This document shows, piece by piece, positions 9,203-18,516 of a stretch of DNA of 64,000 nucleotides (position 1 is its first letter; every line of letters starts with the position of its first letter). Below the pieces are notes generated by a model. The model saw nothing but the letters and a program-made list of their open reading frames with translations. It searched no databases and had not been told where the DNA came from. The position numbers were made by a program, and so were the translations under genes. The stretch is taken from contig NZ_JAAKEN010000012.1 in NCBI RefSeq assembly GCF_011039175.1, forward strand, positions 34,853 through 98,852, given 5' to 3'. The stretch is from Slackia sp. ZJ119. GTDB taxonomy: Bacteria > Actinomycetota > Coriobacteriia > Coriobacteriales > Eggerthellaceae.

Positions 9203-9264
9203 GCGTTGGCGCTCGACGGCCCAAAAGCCTTTGGGCCGAACTGTTCGTCTCAAAGCGCCAGCGC
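9203..9264 (+). terminator. Nested hairpin downstream of lysC
   Basis: Inner stem GGCCCAAA/TTTGGGCC (9218-9225/9230-9237) sits inside an outer stem GCGTTGGCGCT/AGCGCCAGCGC (9203-9213/9254-9264, one wobble). It starts three bases after the lysC stop; no T-run, so termination is plausible but not certain. Confidence 0.5.
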
Positions 9265-9301
9265 CATGAAGGTCGAGCGCATGCATTGGCGTGCGCAAAT
9301 G

Positions 9302-9394
9302 GGGACTGAGGTCGCCAAGCGTCGATTCGCCTGCGCAGGGCTGGCGAATCGATCGGCGTTTCCCTAGGACAAGACGAAATAGGTCAGCGTTTCC
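9302..9394. repeat. Family A palindromic repeat (copy A3)
   Basis: Contains CTGCGCAGGGCTGGCG and two right-end motifs, GATCGGCGTTTCCC (9351-9364) and GTCAGCGTTTCC (9383-9394). The element abuts the stop codon of the HxlR gene on the other strand. Confidence 0.5.
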
Positions 9395-9808
9395 TTAGTC
9401 CAGCTCGTCTGCCCACTTCAACATTTCGTACATGGTGTGCGCGAAGCCTTCCGATGCGGTGGTCAGGCTGTATTCGGCGCGAATCGGCGCCTTGTCGTAC
9501 ACGGTGCGCTTGATCAGTCCGCCGGTTTCAAGGTTTTTGAGCGTGGCCGACAGCACCGAGTTTGACGCGCCGGGAACAAGCCGTTTGATCTCGTTGAAGC
9601 TGAGCGGGCCATGGAAGAACAGTGCCGCCTGCACCGGCAGGCCCCATTTGCCGCAGAAAAACGGCATGAGCTTGTCGATGTTGTTATAGCGCTCCACCTC
9701 TTTGGGGGCTCGGATCATCTCGAGGTATTCCTCGTAGGTGAGATCTTTGTAGCGACGTCCGTCGAACAGCCAGCGCTTGCCCTCTTGGGTGAATCGACTG
9801 GTAGGCAT
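9395..9808 (-). CDS. HxlR-family winged-helix transcriptional regulator
   Basis: 137 residues. The central winged-helix matches the HxlR/DUF24 pattern: KWGLPVQAALFFHGPLSFNEI, then GASNSVLSATLKNLETGGL as the recognition region and a wing with YSLTTASEG. The cysteine typical of redox-sensing HxlR proteins before the KW motif is present (FFCGKWGLP). An extra basic N-terminal segment of about 45 residues precedes the domain. Divergently oriented to the MFS transporter at 10033, which is the obvious regulatory candidate. Confidence 0.9.
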   Translation of the reverse strand: MPTSRFTQEGKRWLFDGRRYKDLTYEEYLEMIRAPKEVERYNNIDKLMPFFCGKWGLPVQAALFFHGPLSFNEIKRLVPGASNSVLSATLKNLETGGLIKRTVYDKAPIRAEYSLTTASEGFAHTMYEMLKWADELD

Positions 9809-10032
9809 GATGTTCCCCTTCTAAGTACCAAAAACGAACCAACGTGTGCCATCTTAGCGAATCGGACGTGCGAACGCAAAGAAAACTTGTGGCAAAACCT
9901 AGCCGGCGGGAAAGGCAACGGCTTGGTGTCAGTCGTGGCTGCCGTCATGAAACTCGTGCGTGCGCGGCCCTTTGGAGGTCTTGGTGGGGTAGACTGATGC
10001 CGTTTCGAACGTCGCTAGAGAAAAGGAGCACT

Positions 10033-11316
10033 ATGGCGTCAGCACCCCCCGAGGGCAATCCGATGAAAAGCGAAAAAACGCTGTTCGGACTTACGAAAAA
10101 GGAGCGCAGTTGGGTGCTTTATGACGTTGGCAACTCGGCTTTCGTCATGTTGTCGACGGCTCTTATTCCCATCTATTTCGCCAGCTTGGCCGAACCGGGA
10201 TCTTCGGTCGTTGTGGCTTGGGGCTATGCCGAAACGGTTGCGGCACTGATATTGGCCCTGCTCATGCCCTTCCTCGGCAGTTTGGCCGATTTGAAAGGCA
10301 ACAAGAAGAAATTCTTCATCGGCACCATGGGCACGGGCGTGGTCATGTGCGCCGCTTTGGGCATTCCCTCCACGGCGTTGCCGTTTTTGATCGTGTACGT
10401 CATCGCGTCCATCATGTTGAACGGTTCGATGGTGTTCTATGACGCTTTTTTGGTCGACGCTGCCGAGGACGGGCGCTACGACGAGGTGTCGTCTCATGGA
10501 TATGCCTGGGGCTATGTGGGGTCGTGCATTCCATTCGTTGCCAGTTTGGCCGTCGTGCTTGGCGGTTCTGTCGTCGGCATCGATACGCGCACCGGCATGC
10601 AGATCGCGTTTGTCATCACGGCTCTGTGGTGGCTCGCTTTCAGCATTCCGCTCATCCGCGACGTCCATCAAACCCACTTCAAGCCCAAAAGCGCCCAGGT
10701 GTTCAAAGATACGTTCCAAGGCCTTGTCAGGACGTTGAAGAACATCGTGCGCGACCGTCGACTGCGCTACTTCATGCTGGCGTTCTTTTTCTATATTGAC
10801 GGCGTGCATACCATTATCAAGATGTCGACAAGCTACGGGACCGAACTGGGCATCGATTCGACGCAGCTGGTGCTGGCGCTGCTGGTGACCCAGATCGTCG
10901 CCTTCCCGAGCGCCATTGCTTACGGGCGGCTCGCGATCCGCTTCGGCACGCGACGCATGCTGCTGATCGCCATCTTTGCATATTTTTGCATCACGCTGTT
11001 CGCCGCCTTCTTTTTGCGGACGGCTGTCGAGTTTTGGGTCCTGGCTGTTTGCGTCGGCTTGTTCCAAGGCGGCATCCAGGCGCTTTCGCGCAGCGAGTTC
11101 ACGAAAATCGTGCCGCCAGAAAACGAGGGCGAGTATTACGGGTTTTTCGATATTTTCGGCAAGTATGCTGCGGTCATGGGCACGCTGCTGGTGAGTGTGT
11201 TCACCCAGCTGTCAGGCAATGCAAGCTTCGGCGTGCTGTCCATCGCCATTTTGTTTGCACTCGGATTCGTGCTGCTGTGGAAAATGCCTGCCGCTCAAGA
11301 AGAGCCTCAAGGGTAG
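10033..11316 (+). CDS. MFS transporter, UMF1/Atg22-like family
   Basis: 427-residue, roughly 12-helix membrane protein. The start of the mature sequence (LTKKERSWVLYDVGNSAFV) and the loop LMPFLGSLADLKGNKKKFF are characteristic of the UMF1 (vacuole effluxer Atg22-like) branch of the major facilitator superfamily. The substrate is not predictable; family members are proposed to export small metabolites or amino acids. ATG 10033 follows AAAAGGAG (10021-10026); the long upstream extension of the frame has no ribosome site. An HxlR regulator is divergent upstream. Confidence 0.9.
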   Translation: MASAPPEGNPMKSEKTLFGLTKKERSWVLYDVGNSAFVMLSTALIPIYFASLAEPGSSVVVAWGYAETVAALILALLMPFLGSLADLKGNKKKFFIGTMGTGVVMCAALGIPSTALPFLIVYVIASIMLNGSMVFYDAFLVDAAEDGRYDEVSSHGYAWGYVGSCIPFVASLAVVLGGSVVGIDTRTGMQIAFVITALWWLAFSIPLIRDVHQTHFKPKSAQVFKDTFQGLVRTLKNIVRDRRLRYFMLAFFFYIDGVHTIIKMSTSYGTELGIDSTQLVLALLVTQIVAFPSAIAYGRLAIRFGTRRMLLIAIFAYFCITLFAAFFLRTAVEFWVLAVCVGLFQGGIQALSRSEFTKIVPPENEGEYYGFFDIFGKYAAVMGTLLVSVFTQLSGNASFGVLSIAILFALGFVLLWKMPAAQEEPQG

Positions 11317-11881
11317 CCGCTGCGCAGGCGTCATGTCGCGTTGTCGCACAAAGTCGCAGCAGTGCCTGTCGCGTTGATTTGGGCCTCCATGTTGTCTTCG
11401 CACGGGTCTTGCGCAGGGGCAATCGTATGGGCCTCGTGCGAGGGTGGCTGCACCAAGTTGGCTTCATGCGGCCTTGCAATGCCTCAAACCGTGTGCGCCT
11501 GCCGGCCTGAAGACGCTCGAAGCCGGCGGGATGCGGGCGCTCCGCTTCAAGGGAGACACTGACCAATTCCGCCAGCCCCGGGCCCGCATGGCGGCGCCCG
11601 GGGACTTCAGGCCTCGTTTGCGCACGTGCACGCGTTCGCTCGGCCTTCAGCCCCCGGGCATCTGTCCTGCAGACCCCGGGCAAGACGGCTTTGATCAGCG
11701 TTTCCCTGGATGCGGGACGTCGTCGACGTCGTTCGGCCGCCGTCCGTCGATTAAAGCAGGCAAAAACAAGCTTCTCTTCGCTTCCGTGCGATAATGCTGT
11801 AAATGTTTCTTGACATGGTTTTATGTCGTGTGCGCCTGTCACGGGCGGGCTTACACGCTAAAGGAGACGAAAGGACAACCG
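11317..11881. other. Intergenic region with a family A repeat, upstream of asd
   Basis: No supported gene. The segment 11551-11706 is family A copy A4 (GGGAGACACTGACCAATTCC at the left end, TGATCAGCGTTTCCC at the right end) with a GC-rich centre. A TTGACA at 11810-11815 precedes asd but lacks a good -10 at the right spacing; GATAAT at 11790-11795 is an alternative -10. Confidence 0.5.
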
Positions 11882-12937
11882 ATGGCTTGGAACAAGGAGA
11901 TGCCGGCGCGGCCGGTCGTGGCGGTGGCGGGGGCGACGGGAGCTGTCGGCCAGGAGTTTTTGCAGGTTCTTCATGATCTTGACTTTCCGGCGAGCGAAGT
12001 TCGGGCGTTGGCAAGCGCTCGCAGCGCGGGAAAGAATGTTCCTTTTGCGGGATGCGGCGACGTGCCGGCGGGGGACCTGGTGGTCGAAGAGATGACGCCG
12101 GAGTCTTTCGAGGGCGTTGACATCGCGCTGTTCTCGGCCGGTGCCGGCGTTTCCAAAGCCATGCGCGATGCGGTCGTTGCGGCCGGTGCCGTCATGATCG
12201 ACAATTCGAGTGCGTTTCGCATGGACGAGGACGTGCCGCTGGTGGTTCCGGAGGTCAATCCTGACGACGTGCAATGGCACAGCGGCGTGATTGCAAACCC
12301 GAATTGTTCGACGATCCAGATGGTCGTGGCGCTGAAGCCCCTGTACGATCTGTCTCGCATCAAACGCGTTGTCGTGTCCACGTACCAGGCCGCTTCTGGG
12401 GCGGGCGCTCCTGCCATGGCCGAGCTGTACGACCAGACGCGCGACTTTTTGAACGGCACGCCGGAAGACGAGCTGACCATCAAGGCCTTCCAGCATCGCA
12501 TCGCTTTCAACTGCATTCCTCACATCGACGTGTTTTTGGATTCTGGTTCCACGAAAGAAGAGTGGAAGATGGTCGTCGAAACGAAGAAAATTCTCGGCGA
12601 CGAGGGTGTGGAGGTCGCTGCAACGTGCGTTCGCGTTCCGGTGCTTCGATGCCACGGTGAATCCATCAACGTTGAGTTTGAAGACGAGGTGAGCGTCGAG
12701 GCTGCCCGCGAGGCCATGCAAGCCGCTCCCGGCCTGCATCTTATGGACGACCCCGAGCAGAACCTCTATCCCATGCCGGGCATTTTGGCTGGCACGGACG
12801 GGTCTTACGTGGGGCGGCTTCGCAAGGACCCGACGGTCGAACACGGCTTGGCGTTTTGGAACGTTGCTGATCAGATACGAAAAGGTGCTGCTTTGAACGC
12901 CGTGCAGATCGCCGAGCTGCTGCTGCCTTCAAAATAG
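11882..12937 (+). CDS. asd: Aspartate-semialdehyde dehydrogenase
   Basis: 351-residue NADPH-dependent enzyme converting aspartyl phosphate to aspartate semialdehyde, the step after aspartokinase. The nucleotide-binding motif AGATGAVGQEF lies near residue 18, the catalytic cysteine is Cys142 in NPNCSTIQM, and the substrate-binding histidine lies in RVPVLRCHGESINVEF (about residue 255). Start ATG 11882 follows AAAGGAGACGAAAGGA. It is followed by a strong terminator, so it is a single-gene unit or the end of one. Length is normal for bacterial Asd (about 330-370). Confidence 0.96.
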   Translation: MAWNKEMPARPVVAVAGATGAVGQEFLQVLHDLDFPASEVRALASARSAGKNVPFAGCGDVPAGDLVVEEMTPESFEGVDIALFSAGAGVSKAMRDAVVAAGAVMIDNSSAFRMDEDVPLVVPEVNPDDVQWHSGVIANPNCSTIQMVVALKPLYDLSRIKRVVVSTYQAASGAGAPAMAELYDQTRDFLNGTPEDELTIKAFQHRIAFNCIPHIDVFLDSGSTKEEWKMVVETKKILGDEGVEVAATCVRVPVLRCHGESINVEFEDEVSVEAAREAMQAAPGLHLMDDPEQNLYPMPGILAGTDGSYVGRLRKDPTVEHGLAFWNVADQIRKGAALNAVQIAELLLPSK

Positions 12938-12981
12938 GTTCCTTTGCACAGCTTCGCTTCGAAGCATATATAACAGTGAAG

Positions 12982-13008
12982 CGGCCGTCCTTCGGGGCGG
13001 TCGTTTTT
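12982..13008 (+). terminator. Rho-independent terminator of asd
   Basis: CGGCCGTCC (12982-12990), TTCG tetraloop, GGGCGGTCG (12995-13003) with two wobble pairs, then TTTTT (13004-13008). Confidence 0.9.
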
Positions 13009-13078
13009 CTCTATGTGATTGTCAAGGTGCCTTCTATGGACAATGGCCGAAGCCATGGGCTTTTGAACGAACCGATGT

Positions 13079-13257
13079 TTGAAAGTATAGAGGAACAAAT
13101 AGTATAAAATAGTCTTGTTTTTACAGAACATGTGTGCTATTGTAGCAAATAAGCTGATCAGAAGCGAACGAATAGAGGGTCGTATACAGATTTTCGGTCA
13201 AAAAAATCGGAAGGAGGGGTTGATGTTCTAAAAACGAGCGAACAAGTGTCGCTCGTT
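13079..13257 (+). other. AT-rich promoter-like segment with strong RBS, two-codon ORF and hairpin
   Basis: TTGAAA (13079-13084), 18-bp spacer, TATAAA (13103-13108) looks like a strong promoter. About 105 bases on, AAGGAGGGG (13211-13219) precedes ATG TTC TAA (13223-13231), a Met-Phe-stop frame, followed by a perfect 9-bp hairpin AACGAGCGA/TCGCTCGTT (13233-13241/13249-13257). It could be a small RNA, a regulatory leader of the downstream tlyA gene, or the remnant of a lost gene. The rest of 12938-13511 shows nothing else convincing. Confidence 0.45.
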
Positions 13258-13511
13258 CAGCGTTTCAGAGTTTGCGCACCTTGACAATTGCAAAAACACT
13301 GTCTTTGTAGGCGAAATTGCCGATAGGGGCGGTTTCGCCAGGACCGGCCGCTCTGCTTGTCGCTCGGCAGAATGGGTCGGGTCGGGTTGGCCGTTCGCAT
13401 GTTGCGGAAGCGACGGTCGATGGGCTGAGCGCTTTGGCTGCGGATGTGCGGCGATCGATGTTGGGCGGCGCGGTGTTTCGGCGATGGCGTCCATTCGCTA
13501 TACTGAGGGGC

Positions 13512-14240
13512 ATGAAAAAAACGAGACTGGACAGCTTGCTGGTAGAGCGCGGCGTCTTTGCGGATGCCGGCGAGGTTTTGCGTGCCGTCATCGCTCGCGA
13601 AGTGCGGGTCGACGACGTGTACGTGACGAGCGCGGCGGCGAAGGTCTCGCCGGATGCCGAGGTGTTCGTGCGGGGCCGCAAGCAGTTCGTTTCGCGCGGC
13701 GGACGCAAGCTGCAAGGTGCGCTTGACGCGTTCGGGCAAGATGTGGAAGGCCTGCGCTGCATCGACGTTGGGTCTTCTACGGGAGGCTTCACGGATTGCT
13801 TGCTGCAAGCCGGTGCCGCCAGCGTCGCGTGCGTCGATGTGAACTACGGCCAGCTTGCTTGGAAGCTGCGGCAGGATGCTCGCGTTGCGGTGTTCGAACG
13901 CACCAACATCAAGCTTGCCGACCCGAAAGCGCTGGGCGCTCCGTTTGATCTGATCGTTGCCGATGTCAGTTTTATCGGGCTGGCAGGCCTTGCTCCCACG
14001 TTCGCTCGGCTCGGTTCGGCGGGCACGGTGTTTATCGGGCTGGTGAAGCCGCAGTTCGAGTCGCGCCCGGGTGAGACGGACCATGGCGTGGTGAAGGATC
14101 CGGCTGTGCGGCAGCGCACGGTGCAGGAAGTGGAAGCGGCGCTGTCCGCCGCGGGGTTTGCCGTGACGGGGGTTGTCGAGTCTCCCATAACGGGGCCGGA
14201 AGGCAACGTCGAATACCTGGTGCGTGCGGTGCTCGGGTAA
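13512..14240 (+). CDS. tlyA: TlyA-family rRNA 2'-O-methyltransferase
   Basis: 242-residue protein with an N-terminal S4 RNA-binding domain (TRLDSLLVERGVFADAGEV) and a Rossmann methyltransferase domain (SRGGRKLQGALDAF, IDVGSSTGGFTDCLLQ near residue 88). TlyA enzymes use S-adenosylmethionine to methylate 16S and 23S rRNA cytidines; the hemolysin annotation often attached is historical. ATG 13512 was chosen over the long upstream extension because the S4 domain starts right there and GAGGGG precedes it. Confidence 0.93.
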   Translation: MKKTRLDSLLVERGVFADAGEVLRAVIAREVRVDDVYVTSAAAKVSPDAEVFVRGRKQFVSRGGRKLQGALDAFGQDVEGLRCIDVGSSTGGFTDCLLQAGAASVACVDVNYGQLAWKLRQDARVAVFERTNIKLADPKALGAPFDLIVADVSFIGLAGLAPTFARLGSAGTVFIGLVKPQFESRPGETDHGVVKDPAVRQRTVQEVEAALSAAGFAVTGVVESPITGPEGNVEYLVRAVLG

Positions 14241-14529
14241 GCCATCGGCGGGTCGATGGCGGGGAAAGCGTGCGTCCGTCGATGGAAGGGCTGCGGTTCG
14301 ACCGCCTTTGCCATGATGGCGTGCGATGCATCGCTGCAGGCGGAATCGCTTTGTCGGCAACGAGCGGGCGTGCGGTCTATTGCGAGGTCAACATGATGCT
14401 GGTGAAAAAAGCCTGCTTTTGCGGTCGATGGCGGCAGCGCTGTGCGGACATGGTCTTGCGGCGGGCCCGCACAGCGTCTGCGTGCGTCTGGCGTGCGGCT
14501 GACGAAGCTCTGCTCGTTCGGTCTGCCTG

Positions 14530-15894
14530 CTAGTTCTTCAGCGAGTTCAGCGGTGCCGGCATGTGTCCGCCGCGGTGGGCGAACACCGTGCCCGCATTGC
14601 GGTTCACCGGCATGACCGGGGCGTATCCCAGAAGGCCGCCGAACTCAAGCCGATCGCCGACGGTTTTGCCGATGGCGGGGATGAGGCGCACGGCGGTCGT
14701 CTTGTTGTTGATCATGCCGATGGCGCACTCGTCAGCGATGATGCCGAAGATCTCTTCTATGGTGGTGTCGCCCGGCACGGCGATCATGTCGAGGCCTACC
14801 GAGCATACGCACGTCATGGCCTCGAGTTTTTCGAGGCACAGCGCGTGGTCTTCGGCCGCCCTGATCATGCCGGCGTCTTCAGACACGGGGATGAAGGCTC
14901 CCGACAGGCCGCCGACGGAAGATGAGGCCATGACGCCGCCTTTTTTCACGGCGTCGTTGAGCATGGCGAGCGCTGCGGTGGTGCCAGGCCCGCCGCACTG
15001 GCCCACCCCGATGGCCTCAAGAATCTCGGCAACCGAATCGCCCGGCGCCGGGGTGGGGGCAAGCGACAGGTCGAGGATGCCTTGGGCGTATCCCAGGCGC
15101 CGTGACGCCTCGCGGGCCATCAGCTCGCCCGCGCGGGTGATCTTGAACGCGGTCGCCTTGATGGCTTCGGCCACGGTGGTGAGGTCGGCGTCTTTCGGCA
15201 GGTCGGCCAGCACGGCACGAACCACGCCCGGGCCGGACACGCCTACGTTGATCACTTCGTCCGCTTCTCCAGACCCGTGGAATGCGCCTGCCATGAACGG
15301 ATTGTCCTCCACGGCGTTGCAGAAGACCACGAGCTTGCCGGCGCCGATGCATTGCCGGTCGGCGGTGGCTTCGGCAGTGGCGCGGATGATGCCGGCCATC
15401 TTCAGCACGGCGTCCATGTTGATGCCGGCGCGGGTCGATCCGACGTTGACCGACGAGCATACGTTGTCCGTTGCCGACAGGGCATGCGGGATCGACTCCA
15501 TGAGCCGCTTGTCTGCCGACGAGGCGCCCTTGTGGACAAGCGCCGAAAAGCCTCCGACGAAATCGACGCCCACCTCCTTGCCGGCCGCATCCATGGCGAT
15601 GGCGATAGGGGTGAAGTCGGTGGCGTCGGTGGCGGCGCAGATTTCCGCGATGGGCGTGACCGAAATGCGCTTGTTGACGATGGGAATGCCGAATTCGCGT
15701 TCAAGCTGCTCGGCGGTGGGCACGAGCTTTTCGGCGGCCTTCGTCATGCGGTCGTACACCTTGCGGGCAATGGCGTCTATGGAGTTGTCGGTGCAGCCGC
15801 GAAGGTTCAGCCCGAGCGTGATCGTGCGAATGTCGAGGTGCTGCTTGCTCACCATAGCGAGCGTTTCGGCTATTTCGGCAGGGGTGATCTGCAT
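14530..15894 (-). CDS. PFL family protein (UPF0210/DUF711)
   Basis: 454-residue cytoplasmic protein of the UPF0210 family, whose fold is related to pyruvate formate-lyase but which lacks an assigned reaction. Family segments include [20 protein letters not shown] near residue 30, [20 protein letters not shown] near 150, [12 protein letters not shown] near 220 and [17 protein letters not shown] near 400. In many genomes the gene follows a small ACT-domain protein; none is present here. Neighbours are TlyA (convergent) and a MetQ-like lipoprotein (divergent). Function remains unknown. Confidence 0.93.
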   Translation of the reverse strand: MQITPAEIAETLAMVSKQHLDIRTITLGLNLRGCTDNSIDAIARKVYDRMTKAAEKLVPTAEQLEREFGIPIVNKRISVTPIAEICAATDATDFTPIAIAMDAAGKEVGVDFVGGFSALVHKGASSADKRLMESIPHALSATDNVCSSVNVGSTRAGINMDAVLKMAGIIRATAEATADRQCIGAGKLVVFCNAVEDNPFMAGAFHGSGEADEVINVGVSGPGVVRAVLADLPKDADLTTVAEAIKATAFKITRAGELMAREASRRLGYAQGILDLSLAPTPAPGDSVAEILEAIGVGQCGGPGTTAALAMLNDAVKKGGVMASSSVGGLSGAFIPVSEDAGMIRAAEDHALCLEKLEAMTCVCSVGLDMIAVPGDTTIEEIFGIIADECAIGMINNKTTAVRLIPAIGKTVGDRLEFGGLLGYAPVMPVNRNAGTVFAHRGGHMPAPLNSLKN

Positions 15895-16203
15895 GGTTTG
15901 TCCTTTGGTCGATTGGGCGCCGCCGCATTGTGCGCTGCGGTTTGCGGCAAGCCATCATGGTAGCATGCCCGCATCTTGCGACAGCGAACATTTTGCGGAA
16001 ACGAAGGTTCGAACCCGACGCTCGCGTGAGGTCGGCCGTCGGGCCGTGCGGGAGCTTTCCGGTCTGAAACGACGTGAAACGCACGCGTGACGCTTTGATG
16101 CCAGGGCGCGAAAGAATGTCGTTTGTGCATTTCTCGTCGTCGACGAGGCTTCACACTGGACGTGAATCGTTTGCGGCGTGCGAACCTGATCGGAAGAGGA
16201 ACC

Positions 16204-17136
16204 ATGATGCAAGAGCCGACTTCTCAGATGCGGTGCCGATTGGCTGTGGCGACGACGGTTTTGACGGTGCTGCTGTGTTACGCGGGCGCCGCTTGGGGAT
16301 GTGCGCCGTCGGGCAGCACCGACGGAGAACCTGCCCCAGCGAGCGGTCCCAACGTCCTGGCCATTGCAGCGACTCCTGAGCCGCAAGGGGCCATTCTCGA
16401 AAACGTCGCAGCGCCGCTGCTCGAGCAGCAGGGCATCGCACTCGAGGTTTTGATGTATGAGACCTACGATGGGGCGAACGAGGCGGTGCAAAGCGGGGAG
16501 GTCGATGGCGGCTATTTCGAGACGACGGTCACCATGGAGGCTTACAACAGGCAGCATGACGCCGATCTGGAGAGCGTCAGCCTCATCCATTACGAGCCGT
16601 TCGGCCTCTACAGCCTCAGATACGACAGCTTGGCCGACGTTCCTGACGGCGCTCGTATCGTTCTGCCCGAAAACGGGACCAGCCTTGACAGGGCTTTGCG
16701 TCTCTTGGCCAGCCAAGGCCTGATCGAGCTTGACGTGGGTGACGGCGTTCTGGCGGCCGTTGAAGACGTCTCTCGCAATCCTCGAGGGTTCAAGCTTGCA
16801 ACGGCCAGCGCAGACGGCGTCGCATCGCTTATGGGAAACGCCGATGTGGGGGCGCTCAACGGCAACTATGCCATCAGCGCGGGCTTTTCTGTGGAGGACG
16901 ACGCCTTGGCTTGGGAGGACCCGGAGGGAACGGTTGCGCTGGCCTATGCGAACGCCCTGGTGGCAAAAGAGGGCAGGGCGAAAGATCCCCGGCTGCAAGC
17001 TTTGACGGAAGCGCTGCTGTCGCAGGAGGCGCAAGACTACGTCAGAACGAATTACCGGGGGCTCGTCATGCTCAATCCGCAGGCGGCGCAGGCCTACCAA
17101 AGGGCGCTCAGCGAATCGAGGGCGACGGAGCGCTGA
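16204..17136 (+). CDS. MetQ/NlpA-type substrate-binding lipoprotein
   Basis: 310-residue extracytoplasmic binding protein of the NlpA family, which usually delivers D/L-methionine to a MetNI ABC transporter. An N-terminal hydrophobic segment ends in AGAAWGC, a lipobox-like site with the cysteine near residue 33. NlpA features follow: ATPEPQGAILENVAAPLLEQ, GGYFETTVTMEAYN and ANALVAKEGR. No ATPase or permease gene is adjacent, so it is an orphan binding protein here. The ATG at 16204 follows AAGAGGA (16194-16200); a second ATG comes directly after. Its 3' end overlaps the convergent birA gene by 29 bases. Confidence 0.88.
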   Translation: MMQEPTSQMRCRLAVATTVLTVLLCYAGAAWGCAPSGSTDGEPAPASGPNVLAIAATPEPQGAILENVAAPLLEQQGIALEVLMYETYDGANEAVQSGEVDGGYFETTVTMEAYNRQHDADLESVSLIHYEPFGLYSLRYDSLADVPDGARIVLPENGTSLDRALRLLASQGLIELDVGDGVLAAVEDVSRNPRGFKLATASADGVASLMGNADVGALNGNYAISAGFSVEDDALAWEDPEGTVALAYANALVAKEGRAKDPRLQALTEALLSQEAQDYVRTNYRGLVMLNPQAAQAYQRALSESRATER

Positions 17137-18094
17137 TCTCGCCAAAGGGGAGCGCGGCGCGGGTTTTGTCGGGCAGCTCGATGACCAGTTCGAAGTCCTT
17201 CGTAAGGTCGACGGCTTTTGCCCGCAGTCGGCGGTTTCCCCGCTTGACGATGACGTGGCTGCCCAGGATGAAGCACCGTCGGCGATATTCCTCGTAATAG
17301 TCTCGGTTGGGCAGCTCGGTGTAGAGCGTCCAGAATTCTTTAAGGAATGAGGCTGCCAGCAGGTTTCGCGCAACGTCGGAGCCAAGCTGCCCTTCAAGCG
17401 ATCCGGCGCGTTCGGATATCTCTTGGGGAAAGCCTTTCTCCGGTTCGCGCACGTTGATGCCGACGCCCAACACGGCATACTCCAACAAGCCCGATTCCAT
17501 GTCGACGGAGCCCTCGGTAAGGATGCCGGCAACCTTGGAGCCGTTGCAGTAGATGTCGTTCACCCATTTGATGCCGGCGTGCTGGCCGGTCGCGGACTCG
17601 ATGGCCCGGGCGCAGGCGACGGCTGCCATGGTGGTGAGGAATTGCGCCTGGTCGGCCCGGATAGATGGGCGCAGCACGATGCTGAGGTACAACCCGGTGC
17701 GCGGCGGCGAAAAAAAGCTCTTTCCGACGCGCCCCCGCCCGTTCGTCTGCTCTTCGGCCACGATGACGGTGCCCTCTTTGGCCCCTTGTGCGGCCCAGCG
17801 GCGCCCTTCGGTGTTGGTAGAGTCGACGACGCTGCGCACGACCAGGTGAAACGGATGGCCTTCGGGCAGGTGGCTGCAAATGCGATACGCTGACAGCGAA
17901 TCGGCGTCTTTTACGAGGCAATAGCCGCGGTTGGTGACCGCCTGAATGTCGAAGCCTTCGGCTCGCAGGGACCTGACGGCCTTCCATATGGCGTTGCGGC
18001 TCACCCCGAGCGACCGCGCGAGCTTTTCTCCCGAGATGTGTTTGCCTGCCGAATTCTCGAGGAAACGGAGTACCTGTTCTTTCGTGTTAGCCAT
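17108..18094 (-). CDS. birA: Biotin--[acetyl-CoA-carboxylase] ligase with repressor domain
   Basis: 328-residue bifunctional BirA. The N-terminal winged helix (KLARSLGVSRNAIWKAVRSL) would bind a biotin operator; the ligase domain carries the biotinyl-AMP loop GRGRVGKSFFSP near residue 115 and KWVNDIYCNGSKVAGILTE near 172, and the small C-terminal domain follows. It attaches biotin to carboxylase carrier proteins. The ATG at 18094 has AGGCGG upstream; an 18-codon longer frame lacks a site. The 3' end overlaps the MetQ-like gene tail-to-tail. Confidence 0.95.
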   Translation of the reverse strand: MANTKEQVLRFLENSAGKHISGEKLARSLGVSRNAIWKAVRSLRAEGFDIQAVTNRGYCLVKDADSLSAYRICSHLPEGHPFHLVVRSVVDSTNTEGRRWAAQGAKEGTVIVAEEQTNGRGRVGKSFFSPPRTGLYLSIVLRPSIRADQAQFLTTMAAVACARAIESATGQHAGIKWVNDIYCNGSKVAGILTEGSVDMESGLLEYAVLGVGINVREPEKGFPQEISERAGSLEGQLGSDVARNLLAASFLKEFWTLYTELPNRDYYEEYRRRCFILGSHVIVKRGNRRLRAKAVDLTKDFELVIELPDKTRAALPFGEISAPSPSIR

Positions 18095-18516
18095 CTGCCG
18101 CCTGTTTCGCTTGAAATACTCACATGATAAGCGAAGCAGAATGATCACATATGAGGACCCCTTTTCGGCGTGCAGGGAAATATATTGTTACAAGAATGCC
18201 ACCTCTTCATCACGCGATGCAAACATCATGCCGCCGTTTGCGCCGGGCCGTCCCTTTGCGATGCCTGGGCGTTCGAGCGGCCGGCCGCCGATGGGGCCGC
18301 CGTCTTTCGGGCAAGGCGCAGCAGGCGCGGGACAAGGCGAAAACGCAAGGCCTTTCTGGCTGCTGCCGAAGCCCCTGGCTTTTCCGCGCTGTCTGCCGCT
18401 TCTTGGTCGTCGTGCGGCCCGGGCGATGTGAAGATTGCGCGGGCGCCTTGCGTCAGTCAAAATTCGGACTATTATAAGTACGAAATCGGACTAACGAAAC
18501 GAGGAGCACATCAGCC
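18095..18516. other. Intergenic region between birA and the MarR gene
   Basis: About 420 bases between divergent genes. The 3' end holds the MarR promoter (separate entry). The middle is GC-rich with no supported gene. No clear BirA operator palindrome was seen. Confidence 0.4.
18448..18493 (+). promoter_or_regulatory. Promoter with two TCGGACTA direct repeats before marR-like gene
   Basis: TTGCGT (18448-18453), 16-bp spacer, TATTAT (18470-18475). The octamer TCGGACTA occurs at 18464-18471, overlapping the -10, and again at 18486-18493; the copies are 22 bp apart, two helical turns, as expected for a repressor operator. Confidence 0.55.

Noticed and set aside
14241..14529. 87-codon plus-strand frame between tlyA and the PFL gene
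   Set aside because: No ribosome site, unusual Cys/Arg composition, overlaps the PFL gene's end; only a weak GCGGT/ACCGC hairpin is present.
16003..16016. GGTTCGAACCC-like T-loop sequence suggesting a tRNA
   Set aside because: Flanking bases cannot form a T-arm or acceptor stem on either strand.
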